From: Brienomyrus brachyistius
Taxonomy: Eukaryota > Chordata > Actinopteri > Osteoglossiformes > Mormyridae
Direction: 5' to 3'
NCBI RefSeq assembly: GCF_023856365.1
Contig: NC_064540.1
Span: forward strand, 12,859,191 to 12,923,190
DNA: 64,000 nt
Made by a program: the position numbers and the translations under genes. The notes under the pieces are model-generated. The model was not told the DNA's origin. It saw only the letters and a program-made list of their open reading frames with translations, and did no database searches. Shown one piece after another: positions 12,001 to 39,629 of the stretch (positions are counted from its first letter, which is position 1; every line of letters begins with the position of its first letter).

Positions 12001-14049
12001 TTTATTATATAAGTTGCAAGCCATACAATCACCTCATTCCAAAAATATGAGAAAAAACATTTATATTAGTTGTATTTTGGAAATCTATACCATTTGTCAA
12101 TACGTTACACAGCATTTCTCTGAGAAACTGTGAAAAGTATACATACTAATACACCCAGCAGAAAGGATGAAAGCCACCATTGTTTATTTTAGAGGTAAAT
12201 AAAATTCCTACCTATCAGTGAACCAACTTAAATCTTTCCGAGTTAAGAAACAGAGCAAGAGCACAATTATGCTAGTCGTACGGAAAATTTAAAGGCTAGT
12301 CCTAAAAAACTTCTTACAAGAACATGAAAAATGTATACCCCTGGTTCCTTGCTCAAAACGTTTTAGAGGAAAGCTTGTAACAATGCATTATGTAATAACA
12401 CCACATTAGATAACTCAAACATGTAAATTTAACATTACAAATAGAACTATGATGATATTGAGGAAATGCTGAAATATAAAATAATGTAGGCTATAAATCT
12501 AATTTGCTACACGATGTGACAATACATTATGTAATAACAGCATTGTGATGAAAACTTGACAATGTAACAAATTATTACATAATGCGGTATTATTACATAT
12601 GTTGTGACAAGGCCACTGCTAGAACTTCAGCTAGCACAGTTTAGGTTCCAAGCCCACGCCCCTTATCCAGTACCGTCTTTACTAGTCTAACATCTCTCTT
12701 TCCTAAACGGCATTTAGAATATTGTATTTGCTTTTAAAGTATTTTACTTTAATTCTATCTTGCAAGAAAAAAAATCCCTCAGTACAATTACTAGTGGATT
12801 AACACAGACACAAAGCACATACATGTCACTGCCAAAGATAGACTTTTTGTGTTTTCATAGGGCCAAAGCAGTCAAACTCATCCAGAAGTGGTGTACCCAA
12901 GCTTTTTTTCCCAGAAAATGTAATTCAATTCTGAATAAGCTGAATTGCTCACACAACAAAATGAGAACCTCCTAAATGCACCTTTCCTCTGAAATGTGGC
13001 TAAAATCAGTCATCATAGGTCATCAATGGTATATAAATCAGTAAAGGCATAAGGAATACATTTTGTATATATATATATTTAAATGCACATAGAAAGAAAC
13101 ACAGCATTTGGTTTGCAGCTAAGATATGAAATTAAGCTGGAATGAAACGCTTGACAGAGCATACCAATGTTCGTTTACGAGTAAGCAGTTTATAGTGTAG
13201 AAGAAATGGGGCATTCCAGCAAAAACCAAACCTTCGTTGGTATTGGGTTTGCACTCCCCACCCCAATTAAATCAAAAGGCATTTCGAAGCTTTGGTATAA
13301 TTCATCTCCATACAACGAAAGATGTAAAACTCTCCTTTAATAAAATGGAAAGAGGTTTTGGTAAAAATGCATAACACTGCCATTTTAAAATTAAAAAAAG
13401 AAAAAAAAAAATCAAACCACATCATTAGTAGTATTACAAGGAACCAATTATGCCTTGCAAGTTCTTGTTAAATGCTGTGTGGTCCCTGGCATCACATTAA
13501 TACACCGCTTATTCGGCTAACACTGTTAAAACTTCCCTACTCCCCTGTCAGCCTTTAATAGTAGTCCAAAAATCTAGACAAAAATTGTTACATCACAATA
13601 TTTTTGCTAAATGGTAAAGTGTTTGAAAACCATATGCAACTGCTAGTGGAAAAGAGCTGAAGTTCCATCTTGGTAGGGAGGACATATTCAAGTCAAACAT
13701 GTGACTGCTTCAACTACTGATATGGACTGAACCATGACCAAAGCCCCATGTAAAATGTGCAATTAGGACTACTGCGAACTTCAGGAACAAAGCCTAATTA
13801 TACCATGGCATTCCTGAAGCCATAGTTTTAATAATGTCACCTTCAGGGTATCCAAAAGAGAATCATTGCAATGTTTTGCATAAAGGCTCATTTCAACCCA
13901 TCTTGAAATCCTTCTCGATCATACAGAATTATTTATTGGATATTCCAAATGTATGCTCATTTGTTTTTATACTACTGTCTGCAGCATGCTTTACTTTGGA
14001 GTAAAATCTGATTTTAATACCCAGCCAAGGGAATGACAGGACAGTACAC
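12001..14049 (-). other. cdc42: Presumed 3' UTR of CDC42 (ubiquitous isoform)
   Basis: This 2-kb AT-rich stretch follows the CVLL-encoding last exon, has no coding frame and shows no transposon motif. On the minus strand an AATAAA lies at 12001-12006, which would place cleavage near 11,980. The extent is an inference; RNA reads would be needed to fix it. Confidence 0.45.
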
Positions 14050-28702
<14,653 letters not shown>

Positions 28703-29149
28703 CTGGAAGAGAAAGAGTACAATTATTTATTCAAACAGTCAGAAAGCAAAAGGCATAGCTTTGACTCACCAGCTTTGATCTAAACATGTACAGCACTCAG
28801 GCCAGATCAATGCTGGCGAGTCACTACTTTTCTTGAGTAGCAGGCAGCATGAAGAGATCAAATAAATCACATTGAGAACATGTTTCATTTAGATTCAACT
28901 CTTTGTCAAGTTAAGATTTACTACTAATCTGTTTCAGAAGATCGTAACATTCAATGAACTGACCTAGGCTTGGTCAGAATTTAGAGTTTCCATACCATCC
29001 AAACATTAAGCAATGGAATATATATTGTTCTACAAAGTATAGAATTAAAATTAAAATGTTTCCACTGAGCTACCTTAATATTATTCATCCATTTTTATGT
29101 AACATTATCAAATGGATCTTTTCTTTACACGAGAAGGAACGCACACGTG

Positions 29150-29506
29150 GGGGCGGCATGGTGGTGTAGTGGTTAGCACTGTTGCCTCACACCTCTCGGA
29201 CCCAGGTTCAAGTCTCCGCCTGGGTTACATGTGTGTGGAGTTTGCATGTTCTCCCCATGTCATCGTGGGGTTTCCTCCAGGTACTCCGAATTCCCCCCAC
29301 AGTCCAAAGACATGCTGAGGCTAATTGGAGTTGCTAAATTGCCCGTAGGTGTGCATGTGTGATTGAATGGTGTGAGTGTGCCCTGCGATGGGCTGGCCCC
29401 CCATCCTGGGTTGTTCCCTGCCTTGTGTCCATTGCTTCCGGGATTTGCTCCGGACCCCCCGCGACCCAGCAGGATAAGCGGTTTGGAAAATGGATGGATG
29501 GATGGA
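29150..29506 (+). mobile_element. SINE of the GGAT-tail family, full length
   Basis: Intact head (GGCATGGTGGTGTAGTGG), box B (GTTCAAGTC), body and GGAT tail. Near-identical flanks, GAACGCACACGTG on the left and GAATGCGCACGTG on the right, mark the target duplication. Confidence 0.88.
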
Positions 29507-29934
29507 ATGCGCACGTGACGTCATCAGGAGTACATCCACCATGCTGATGGAACACTTTTTCAATGATCGCTACATGGCGATTGTTGCATCAGTAATGCCT
29601 TAGTTCTCATTTTTCTTGTTTTTTTGTTAGTGATTATTTTCATAGAAAGTATGCTGAAAGAACGCGCCGGAGACAAAAAAAGGCAAAGACTCGGTATGAG
29701 GAAAAAATCTCTTTCAAAAGCCACCTCAACCCCTGCAAGCTGCCCAGGTGAGGGTAAGGTCTGGGGCAGTATTAAATAAATTTTGGATCTACATTACATT
29801 TAGCAGTGGTCAGGGGGATAATTAACCAGTACCCATACTTTTGTTCACTGAAATTTGGTGTCATGGGCGAGTTTTTGAAATAGTATAAAATAACTGAACA
29901 GAGGACAGAGGATTTTAGAAGACATGAAACTGAA

Positions 29935-30350
29935 CCGCATGTGCCGATGCCAACAAAGGAGTGTACAACAGCAGCAGCACCATGGGCAAGGAGGGATCAG
30001 CTGGCAGAAGACCTGAATCATCTGTAACCTGGTAAAGAATTTAAATTATGAGTTGTAGAAAAAACAGGCCAATTGCCTTTTATTTTAACATTGAAAACAC
30101 CTTAAAAACAGTAGGCTGTGTTTTGTTTGAAGACTGCATTTTTATTTATTTTTTGCGAACTGCAAACCCAGATTTAAAATAAACACACAAGCATAAGTCC
30201 CTGTTCCCAGCCTCTATGCTCATTCAGCAGCAAACTTCCCCATCTTCTGACATCATTATAGTGCTTTTGGCACCGCTCAGAGGATTTGGTGATGCCAGAA
30301 AATGAAGACATCCCATGCTTGTGTCACCCCAAAAGGCTTAGGTCAATGTT
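29935..30350. repeat. Dispersed repeat, copy B (uninterrupted)
   Basis: Matches copy A at 21,235-22,045 block by block but without the SINE, so it represents the empty site. No coding frame. Confidence 0.72.
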
Positions 30351-32027
30351 TCTCAAACATTTTCTGTTGTGTCCCCCTTGGGAAGCAGTTGACCGTTCAT
30401 TCCTGCACCCTGGGCATGGGTTCACATAATTGGTAGGCAAATACACATTAGAATCGGCAGTCAGACTCAAGTCTGCAAGTTCCTCAGACTAACTGCATGC
30501 AAAATCATTAGAAACAGCCTGATCTTGGAGTCTGGCCAGGACCAGCCTCTTTCTCCTAGTAGATGGTAGCCTATTAGTTCAGAATAGCAAGTTGGTAGGC
30601 AGAATTCATAGACTAGGCACTTCTGTAAACTCTGCAGTTCTGTGGGAGCCTATATATTATTGTGTTGTATAATTTTTATAGAATTGTATGAATTATTCAC
30701 ATGCATTTTGGATTGTAACATTTGTTTCTAAATGTATGATACAAAGTTTTGTCTTCAGCTTTCTGAAAACTGCAATATTAGACTTAGCCCCATAGAGCCC
30801 TCAAGAGCACGTAGTGAAAAATTCACTTAAGTCAGTGGCAGAATACACTTATTCCCTGTTCACACTTGGTATTAACATGCATCTTGGGTGATCCGATTGC
30901 AAGTGGACAGTGCTAAATATGTCCATTCACACCTCGCATTCACGTGCCTCCACATGCATCTCGATCAATCATTTGCAATCGTATCTCACTTTCCCACAAC
31001 TTTAAATAAACACATAAGTCATTTCCTTACGCAGAATCTGCGAAAGAAGAAATCAGAAGCTATTGGTGCATTCCAGGGTACACAAACCGCCTAAGATTTT
31101 GTAATGAATGCCTTAATACTCAAAATGAAAAATTATCTATAAATAAATATTTCAATAATAGTGTCCATTTATTTTTTTAATAATTCCATAAAGGGTATTA
31201 TATTTTTTAATAATCAAACAAGTTTCATATCACTCATGTTGAATTCTTTTTAGAGACCAACTTCTCTATGTCATTCATAATGCTAAGTTGCCAAATAGGG
31301 AATGGGTTGCAAGCTGCATATGACACTTCAGAGTTTCAACAGAGTATTCCTTTTAATCTAGTGCTTTTCAATCTTTTTGCATATAAAGGTTGAATAAGTG
31401 TATTCATACTGCACACAATAACACATTATGAAATATATTGAGAAATTTTACACACAAGCATAATCCCACACAACCATATAAACAAGATTGAACAAATAAT
31501 CTTATGTGGATTTAGAAATAATTGGATAATTAAGTGAAATTTCAATAACATGACCAATACCACTGCTATGTGCCACAAAAAATACATCTAATGAATTAAA
31601 ACAAAATCCCAGTTTGTTCAATTTTAATGTGCAACTAAGAATAGCCGAAGGCTGTAATTTGTAATTACAATTTGTAAAGGATTCTTCCAGAACTACTAAG
31701 CCCAAGACTCAATCATCTTGACAACAGAAGCCCCGTTTACATGGACACAATTTTTTCCACTTTTAATCCGATTAATTACTGAAACCGATTAAAAACGTCT
31801 AATGTAAACTGTTCAAGTAATCAGATTTGACTGAATCCATTGACATTTTCAATCCGATTAAAAGTGGTGGTTTATACCTTTCTATTAATCCGATCGATAG
31901 AGGAAAGTACTCATGTAAACAGGCAGACCGATTATGAGAACAATTCCCTTGTTTTTGCGCATGTGCGTGAGCTCGCGGCAGGTAGCTACTAGCCAGTAAT
32001 CATGTACAGTTTAACCCAGGTGCGACA

Positions 32028-32400
32028 GTGGACAAAATGAATGGGCCTTTATTAAAGAAAAAAGCAAAAAACTGGTCAGTCCCTGGCACTACATTTTTAT
32101 TGGATACATTAAGACAATTCAATATCGTTCCAAAACGTTATTTATGGAAGTGCAGGATGCGGTGCAGGAGGAGGGCATTGGCAGAACAGTCGACTAGATC
32201 AAAACCAGGTGGAAAATTTTGAAGATTGCGTACACCAGAGCAAAGAAGCAAAACTCTAAAAGTGGTTCCAGTCCAGCAAATTTTCCATTTTTTGAAGCTA
32301 TGGAAGAATTACTTGGATGTCGAGCATTGGCAAATGTCAGTGGTGTCGACGTGGGATTTGAGCCGGAGGAGACCTTGGTAAACGTCACCTGTAAGTATAA
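32028..32400 (+). pseudogene. Harbinger Myb/SANT-like DNA-binding protein remnant
   Basis: Frame 32028-32222 contains KNWSVPGTTFLLDTLRQF and a later RCRRRA stretch, the tryptophan and basic pattern of the Myb-like helper protein. After a frame change, 32219-32452 continues with FFEAMEELLGCRALANVSGV and DVGFEPEE, which I recognise from the C-terminal half of that protein. The frameshift near 32,220 disables it. In Harbinger elements this protein guides the transposase to the nucleus and DNA ends. Confidence 0.7.
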
Positions 32401-32611
32401 TAATTTTAGCCTAGTAGTTGACAAAGTGTGTGTGAGCACGTGCGTGAGCTGAGCGAGTGTGCCACCTGTTGCATGGTTTAGCCCAGGGGTATCCAATATG
32501 TCGATCGCGATCTACTGGTCGATCACAAAGGTAATGTGGGTGAGTCGCATGTCATATAGAAAATAGAGGATGGTTATCCATCCGCACTATGACATTTATC
32601 ACCTCACTGAC

Positions 32612-32944
32612 ATTAGGGCTGCACGATACTGGCAAAAAAAATTCTGCAATATATATTGCAATATTAGGATTAAAAATGTAAAACAAAGAGAATGTTTGTG
32701 ATTGGTGGTTCGTTCTGTGATCGACATGTTTGTTAGCTGCGCATGCAAAGCTGCGTGTCGGCTCTGTATCCAAAAACCTTTAAATTGACCTAAATCATAT
32801 TAGACAGACTTCTGTGAATTAAGAATAAGAACAGTGTGACATTTGTTAGTTTAGCAAAAACACATCACACGTCCTGCAAGGTTACTATTGCACATGCATA
32901 CATCACAATGGCGATGCCGAAATGATACATTGTACACCCCTAAT
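32612..32944. mobile_element. MITE nested in the Harbinger element
   Basis: Ends ATTAGGGCTGCACGAT and (complement) ATTAGGGGTGTACAAT form imperfect inverted repeats. There is no coding frame. Position between the two Harbinger genes shows it came in later. Confidence 0.6.
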
Positions 32945-33126
32945 TGACATACAGGGCAGCCAGTCTGACATCGGATCTTTTTTTGACACACCGGTCACCA
33001 ACAGCTGTATAAGACATAGTGAAATTGCATTCTCTTAGCGAATGGTGGTGGTAGTCACATCTAATTTAATCTTCCAATCTCTAATCTTGCAAGTAAAATA
33101 CAGATGTCTTAAACGCTATACATAGC

Positions 33127-33495
33127 CTACCTTCTGACAATCTCCAGTGCTTTACGATCAGTTGGCACATGAAAAAGTTGTCTTACTGGTCCTTCCATCA
33201 TGCTGATACAAAACTGGTGCACAAATTTTTTTGCTGTACATTTGTGGACACCAAAGTGATTGGCCACAACACGGTATTCAGAACAGCTTCCCAATTTATA
33301 CAACACAACAGTCACTGGCATCACCAAAGGAATCGGCGCTCTGACAGTGGTTGCTTCTGGGGCCATGTAAGGCAACTTTACCATACATAATTTCATGAAA
33401 GACCTCCGACTCAAACAGAAGTTTGCCTTCCACTCCTGGTCGATAAACTCAATGAGAACTACCGTTTCCCACCAGTGTTTGCTGCGGATTCTCAT
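33127..33495 (-). pseudogene. HARBI1-like transposase remnant, N-terminal half
   Basis: Open for 122 codons on the minus strand. It has the pattern FCLSRRSFMKLC, then VTVVLYKLGSCSEYRVVANH and FGVHKCTAKKFVH, the helix-turn-helix region before the DDE nuclease of Harbinger transposases. The catalytic C-terminal half is not found, so it is truncated. It lies within an element whose terminal repeats are still visible. Confidence 0.78.
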
Positions 33496-34024
33496 CCACT
33501 GGCTCCTACTCTTAGGTGGAGGAAGGGGGGGCTATCCACAGTGGTGGCGGTAAGACTTCTGCCTCAACTCGCTCCCTTAAATAGTGCCAGTGTACCATAA
33601 ACCGCTGATAATGAATTATCGACAGCACATTTACCAAGTTACACAGAATAGACATTAATGTCTAATCCATGTTTAAAATGAACCAGGCTCAAATGTAAAT
33701 AAGTGGGTGGCAACGGAGGCAGGACTGTTCAGGTAGCCGATGCTGAGGTAAACAAGAGACTTCTTAATCGCGCGATGGAGGCAGGATAAACAAGGAGAAA
33801 GCAAGCCTCAGAGGTTCACACAGAGCATTCTCTTTCTTTAAAGTAGCCTAAGACTACCACAGCACTTATGAAAATAATGTACGATCGTATTAAATGGATG
33901 GAACATGTAAATGTGGAGCAAACGCAGATCTCTTTCTTTGACGCTCATGTAAACAGTTCAGTTGGGTTCTGTAATCTGATTAAATTCAATCAAACTGAAT
34001 AAAAGTGTCCATGTAAACAGGGCT

Positions 34025-35379
34025 AGTGATGGCAAGCCCCTGAGCTGACAGTGTGAATGTTACAGTCATAATACTGTCACACAATTGCGGATAGTTGTGG
34101 CTTTAAATTGAGAAGACATAGGAAAAGTCTCTGTACACAGCAACTCATTCATGATAGCACCGTGCCAAACTAGCACATGTAAGTCCTGCAAAATCAGACC
34201 GTGCGCAACTGGGCAAAAATATTAGCAGTACCAAATGTGAACAATATCAGTAAACCATGTTTAAATTGATGTCTAGAAAATTATTTTTTTAGCTCTCACA
34301 ACAATATAAAAATCACCATCCTGAATAATTGCGATTTGTAACAATTTCCGCCACCCATCTCTGTTGCGTTCACAAGACCTAGCATCTCGTACAGCTGCCA
34401 TTTCCTTCCTTTGCTGCTGCTTTATTTTAGGTATAGTTTGTCTGAAAATGAAACCATGTGCAGATTCCCATCTGTATAATGTCACAGTGAAGCAGCTATA
34501 AGATTAAAATACTTCTTGATCTAACATTCACAAATTCAAATGTTATCTGCTTTCAATGTTCCCCTTGCTGCCACCATGTAATACTGCTTCAATTTTCAGA
34601 GCGTTTAGTCTCATAATTGAATCAGATCCATTCCAGTTTCCCCCAATACCCCACAATGCCTTAGAAAAGGACCTAAACAGAAATTAAGATTAACAGCCAA
34701 AATGGCACCCATAATAAACATTCAGGTTGTGTTTGGTTAAAATAAGTAGATATATATGATCTATAATGAAGTGAATGTCACTTCTACGAATAATATTAAG
34801 AATTTTCACAGGGATTCATTAAGTACATCCTATACATCCCTCCGTATATCATGAAGCATTATATTCCAGGCTCGAGCGCGTGGACGGACTCACACTCTCA
34901 TACACACACACACACAAAATATTTATGAAATCCCAGCAACCCAGCAGTGATGGCAACATCCGTCAAAATAAGACGGCGGAGACAAAACTAAACATTGGTT
35001 TAATTGACTTTTGGCACGTATAAATCATTAGTGCATTGTCATTTTAGACAGATTTAAACACTCGTTCAAAAGACATTTAACCGCCGTTAGCGCTGCACAC
35101 GAAAGGAAAGACCCCAAAAGACAGTCTATCGCGATGGATTGAATTGAACAAAGCTAAAACAGGAGATTCACGAGGATCCATATTTTACCATCTGACAGAT
35201 TGCTACATGGGTGAATTAATTGATATTTTTCTGGCTACCTGTTATTAATTAGCTAAAATATTTCCCATAAACTACATAATAATTCAACTGGCATCCTACA
35301 AAAATTAACTCAAACCTATGATTCACAGCTGTTAAAACAAAATATTGCAGCTCACTTTTAGCAGTCCGTCAGCATATGC
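34025..35379. other. CDC42 5' intron, no gene seen
   Basis: Non-coding. GGTAC/ATTCACA-type phrases near 34,220-34,245 could be the opposite end of an older element starting near 30,857. Confidence 0.4.
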
Positions 35380-36070
35380 GGTGCAGCTTCTGTAGAGTTA
35401 GGTTTCCGGCATCTCTTAGGCTTAGGCTCAAACACAGAACAAAACTCAAGGCCGCTAATAAAAATTACCCAAGGAACGTGCTTATTCCCATCTAATGTAC
35501 TAACCTATAAACTTCCCCCATATGAAAATGACAATACTAGTCCGTGTTCTGGGTTGGGAATAATTCAACTGTAAGGTCGCTGCTAAATAAAGTGCAGTCG
35601 AGCTGGAGTACCACAAAGCTACCGCCATTAGCAAGCCGCCAAGATCAACTCTATAAATGTCGCATCAGGAAAAAAAACCGGTTACTGTAGTTACTTCATG
35701 CAATGCGCTCAATATGTGTTTAACTGCGCCGAGGAGCTTTTAATATTATGTTTAGAATTGCCTGCACGTAGTTAGCAAACATTCAATGAAGTATCAAGCT
35801 AGCGGAACATATCAGCTGATGTTATTTTCCTACCCATAACATTTTCCTTTTGGTAAATATAAGCTTTTAGGTTAAACCGATTTATTAATAACTTTTAACA
35901 CTGACCGTAGTAGTCTTTTTAAATTAAATACATTTCCCCTTACCTTACCCTGTCCGTTTGTGTCTACACCGGGCGTTGGCAACTTCGAACTCGGGGTTTC
36001 CCCTTCAGAATTACAGGGGCACGTACTGCGTAACTTAACGGAGACTTTTAATCTTTCGCCATAGACATAT
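35380..36070 (-). promoter_or_regulatory. cdc42: Candidate CDC42 promoter and non-coding first exon
   Basis: CpG density rises here relative to the introns. On the minus strand a strong donor, ACAGGGTAAGGTAAGG, lies at about 35,935-35,950, after sequence from 36,060 that has no upstream repeat. A second possible donor, TATAGGTTAGTA, lies near 35,500. Either could join the acceptor at 28,703. Which is used cannot be told from sequence. Confidence 0.4.
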
Positions 36071-37055
36071 CTCTAGTTTTTGTGGGATTCAAAAAGTATG
36101 AATTAAGAAGTTTCAGTATTAATTCCACTTGTGTATGTCTTCAAGACCATTCTTGCACTAATATTTGGTTTTTATGTCATTTAGAGATTTGTGAGTTTGT
36201 TTCTATGGTTGTATACTCTGTTAAAACGCAATTTTTATATTTACATTCCATGCAAGTGTTGAATGTCCAGAGAAGTAATCATTTTGCCCACGTTTTTGTT
36301 TGTCTATGATGAGCAGGTTATACAAATTATTATTATTATTTTTGTGATCAAATTGTTATTGAACAAGTATGAACTTAGAACAAAACACAACACCCCCCTC
36401 CATACCCTGAGACAGTACGTTAAAAGAAACAGAAAATAAAATACGTCAGTGGAAGAAGTCACTGACCCAGCCAGAGAGAGCGCAGCTGAAAGTCGAAAAT
36501 AAAAGTAGAAATTGTGAAAATAAATAAACAAAAATAATTAAGTTGAGTAGTTTAGTTAGAAAAAAATAATAAAATGGACTTGGTAAATGACTCCCAGTCA
36601 GCCCTTGACTGGCTGAACATCTAGAAGCCATCTCTGAATGGTAGCGCTAGAGGAATTATTAATTCAGGCCAGAGACAGTTCAAGCTGTACCAAATTTAAT
36701 AAGGTAGACATCCAGACAGAGGGAATATGGAACGGCCAGAGGATTTCCAGCGAGTATAATAATGACTTAGCTGACAAGGAGACAGACATCAGGAGCTTGT
36801 GCTGGGAGCAAGAAAGGGAAAGAGGGAAGTCCAGAAGAAGAAGGACTGCAGGGGACAGAGGAATGGAACAGGAAAGAATTGATAAGAGAAAGCTGGAAAC
36901 ATAATCCTAAAGAGCAACAACAGGAGGACAGTCCCAGAACATATGAAGAAAGGTACCAGGGATTTGAAGGGGACAGAGAATCCATGAGATGCCTTTCCTG
37001 GGAGTGAGGTACAATCTGTCAACAAATTTAAATTGCATTTGCTGATGATTGGGAT
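36071..37055. other. Intergenic, low-complexity and repeat-like
   Basis: The 36,640-37,010 part is purine-rich (GGAAGAAAGGAA-type) and gives shadow frames on both strands. It looks like a retroelement UTR or internal piece continuing after the SINE at 37,358, but no diagnostic motif is present. Confidence 0.4.
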
Positions 37056-37357
37056 CGAGTTTCCGCCTGGGTTACATGAGTTTGTATGTGCTGCCCATGT
37101 CATCGTGGGGTTTCCTCTGGGTACTCTGGTTTCCCGCCACAGTTGAAAAACAGGCTGAGGCTAATTAGAGTTACTAAATTGCCCGTAGGAGTGCATGTGT
37201 GAGTGAATGGTGTGTGAGTGTGCCCTGTGATGGGCTGGCCCCCCGTCCTGGGTTGTTTCCTGCCTCGTGCCCATAATTTCCGGGATAGGCTCCAGATCCC
37301 CCCGCGACCCAGAAGGATAAGCGGTTTGGAAAATGGATGGATGGATGGATGGATGAC
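37056..37357 (+). mobile_element. SINE of the GGAT-tail family, 5' truncated
   Basis: It begins inside box B (CGAGTTTCCGCC) and runs to a clean (GGAT)n tail at 37,333-37,354. The flanks GATGATTGGGAT and GATGACTGGGAT look like target duplications, so the truncation arose at insertion. Confidence 0.85.
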
Positions 37358-37730
37358 TGGGATTTTAGAACAGTTTTTAATATTGTGAATAATGACGCTC
37401 CAGGATAACATGGGGGTGGGGGAGAGCTCCATCTGCCAGACAGAAGTGATTGAGAGAGGTTTATGAGAGGATTTCTAAAGGAGGGAATAGAGACTGGACA
37501 CGGGCTTAGAATTGGGGGAAAGAGCCAAAGCAAATATGTGCAGTGGGTGAGGCAGAAAAGGAGAGGAGAGAGAGAGACTACATGCCCTAAACATGGACCT
37601 CAGCTGGAGGTACACTGTAAAAAAAAATCTTTAAATTCCAAGGCAACTTACTGCACTAGATATTTGAGTTTTGAGGGCAACTCAAACTTCTAAGTTTTCA
37701 AGAGAACCACCTGTTGTTATTTTTCGTTCA

Positions 37731-38485
37731 GTTAATTTATCTTTCATATCTATAAAAACTTCAGATTTTTAGTTTTACATACTAAGAATTCCTAACATCA
37801 AAAGTTGTTCCGACCTATTGTCTTTTCTTAAGGTTTATCTTTCATATGTGTAAAGACTTTAAAATTTGAGTTTAGCATACTAAGGCTTCACCCATTGCAT
37901 GCAATGCCCAAGGGTACAAAAACAGTGCTTAAAGATCTGCTGGGCTGGGCTTGAACTGGAAATCTTTCAGTCAGAGGTTTAAGCCACTGAGCTACATGCT
38001 GCCCCCTCTGGACAAGGATGTAGCCAAAATTCTGAACAGTTATTAAACTGTAAACAGTGTTTTTGTGTTAGCATTTTATTCAGCTTATGTACCAAGCCCA
38101 ACATCAGCACCTGTGGGGGCCCTTAAGCAAGACCGGTGACCCCTAACTCCCTAGGCACCACAACAGGTAGCTGTCCTTCACAGGAGCTTGCTGTCATTCC
38201 CCACGGGGATCCTCAAAATGTGTCCACTATTATTTATTACTGTCATGTTTAAAATAAGCATGATAATTGAACTGTTTTGTTATCTTCATTTATAATAATT
38301 AGTTGGCAGTATTTTTTTGCAGTTTTGAATTCTTAGCATGTTTAGTCAAATTTTTGTTTTTATGCATATGAAAGATAAATCATCTGAACAAAAGAGAATA
38401 CATTGGCACAACCATTGTTGTTTGTAATTCTAAGTATGTAAATCTAAAATAAGTTTTTATAGATATGAAAGATAGATTACCTGAA
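37731..38485. repeat. Nested inverted repeat with doubled arms
   Basis: Two related units lie on the left (37731-37790 and 37832-37885) and two on the right in inverse orientation (38331-38390 and 38428-38485). All carry TTTATCTTTCATAT or its complement. The outer pair shares TATCTATAAAAACTT, the inner pair CATATG-GTAAA-type sequence, so pairing is outer-with-outer and inner-with-inner. The centre holds a tRNA-like SINE head (37,893-38,012, minus). A foldback-type DNA element is likely. Confidence 0.7.
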
Positions 38486-39155
38486 TAAAAAAAGAATTAG
38501 TTGCCACAATAATAGGTGGTGAAACAATATGAGACCCCAGCTGTCAAAGATGTCACCCAACGTGGAAATGCCTGACTGTGACCATGGTGAGCTAGAGATG
38601 GGGCGATCTCCAATGTTCAGGACAGGGTTGTGGAGTAATGGCATGCTAGAGTATGATGAACCATAAACTTGGCGCGACATGACAGAAGACCATTCAGCTC
38701 AGCCCTTGTCTTGGGAAATATGGATCTCATGATCCTTTTTAATTGAGATGCTACTTTTCATCAGAAATCTTCTGACGACATTCGCAAGCCAAGCCACCGC
38801 CGAGAGCAACCGTGTTCATTATGACAGAAGTTCTTAACAATCATCCAACAGTAGGCTGAGTCGTCAGTTGAGCCGTATCAATAGAAATAAATACTTCAAG
38901 ACTAGGGGTCAAATAAGTTATAAATTTGGAGATTTGAAGCAGAGATGTATTACATTTCTAACACAAGTCCCAAGGAGGTAAAGATGGCACAGCTGACTGG
39001 AGGACAGCACACTTGTGATCAGATAAAGAAGAAGAAAGCAGAGAAGCATTAACCAAGTACAAGAGTGCAAGCAACAAAGATGTAATCTATGCAAGACTGG
39101 GACTTGAAGCGAGGAGAGAAAAAATTATTCTCTGTATGTACAGCAGCACCAGCAG

Positions 39156-39359
39156 TCAGTTACAGAGTGTTATGTAAGCTGCTAGTAAGCTGAATTGAAG
39201 TGATGGGTCTATAAAACCATGTACTAACTTTTTTGCATCCTGAAGTGAGAGCACTGTTCTAAGTATTGCAATATCCTTGAAAGCCGTTTTAACCAAATTA
39301 TTTATGTGAGCATCCAGAGACGAGGCTGAGTCAACAGTGACACCAAGGCTTTTAACCAC
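39156..39359 (-). mobile_element. L2-like LINE reverse-transcriptase C-terminal fragment
   Basis: Minus-strand frame with VKSLGVTVDSASSLDAHIN and LQDAKKLVHGFI, the same C-terminal RT region as at 8.67-8.85 kb but from a diverged copy. Short and isolated. Confidence 0.65.
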
Positions 39360-39400
39360 GATGATTACACTAACTAGCTATCACACTTTATATTGTCAGC

Positions 39401-39468
39401 AACACTCTAGGCTGTCCTAGGGTCCAGCAGTAACAACACTCTGGGCTGTCCTAGGGCCCAGCAGTAAC
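39401..39468. repeat. 34-bp tandem duplication
   Basis: Two adjacent 34-bp units differing at two positions (AACACTCTAGGCTGTC / AACACTCTGGGCTGTC). Confidence 0.9.
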
Positions 39469-39629
39469 GCCACTTTTGTCAGGATTTAATAGAAGGAAGC
39501 CTGAGCATCCAGCTCCTAACTTCAGCCAAGCATTTCTCAATCTTTGACAGCTGAAAGAAGTAATCCGTTTTTGCACATATGTATATTTGAACTATCGTTT
39601 GCAACAATGGAAACTCACGCTACACGGCG

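Larger units (their letters stand above)
31729..34024. mobile_element. PIF/Harbinger transposon with both genes and TIRs
   Basis: Left end AGCCCCGTTTACATGGACAC and right end (complement) AGCCCTGTTTACATGGACAC are inverted repeats with one mismatch in 20. Inside are a plus-strand Myb/SANT-like gene remnant and a minus-strand HARBI1-like transposase remnant, the two-gene set of Harbinger elements, here convergent. A hAT terminus (about 32,484) and a MITE (32,612-32,944) are nested between them. No clear 3-bp target duplication is seen. It lies in the large 5' intron of CDC42. Confidence 0.85.

Noticed and set aside
37893..38012. Functional tRNA gene (box A TAGCTCAGTGG and box B GTTCAAGCC on the minus strand)
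   Set aside because: No proper acceptor-stem pairing could be drawn, and it lies in a repeat; it is a SINE head.
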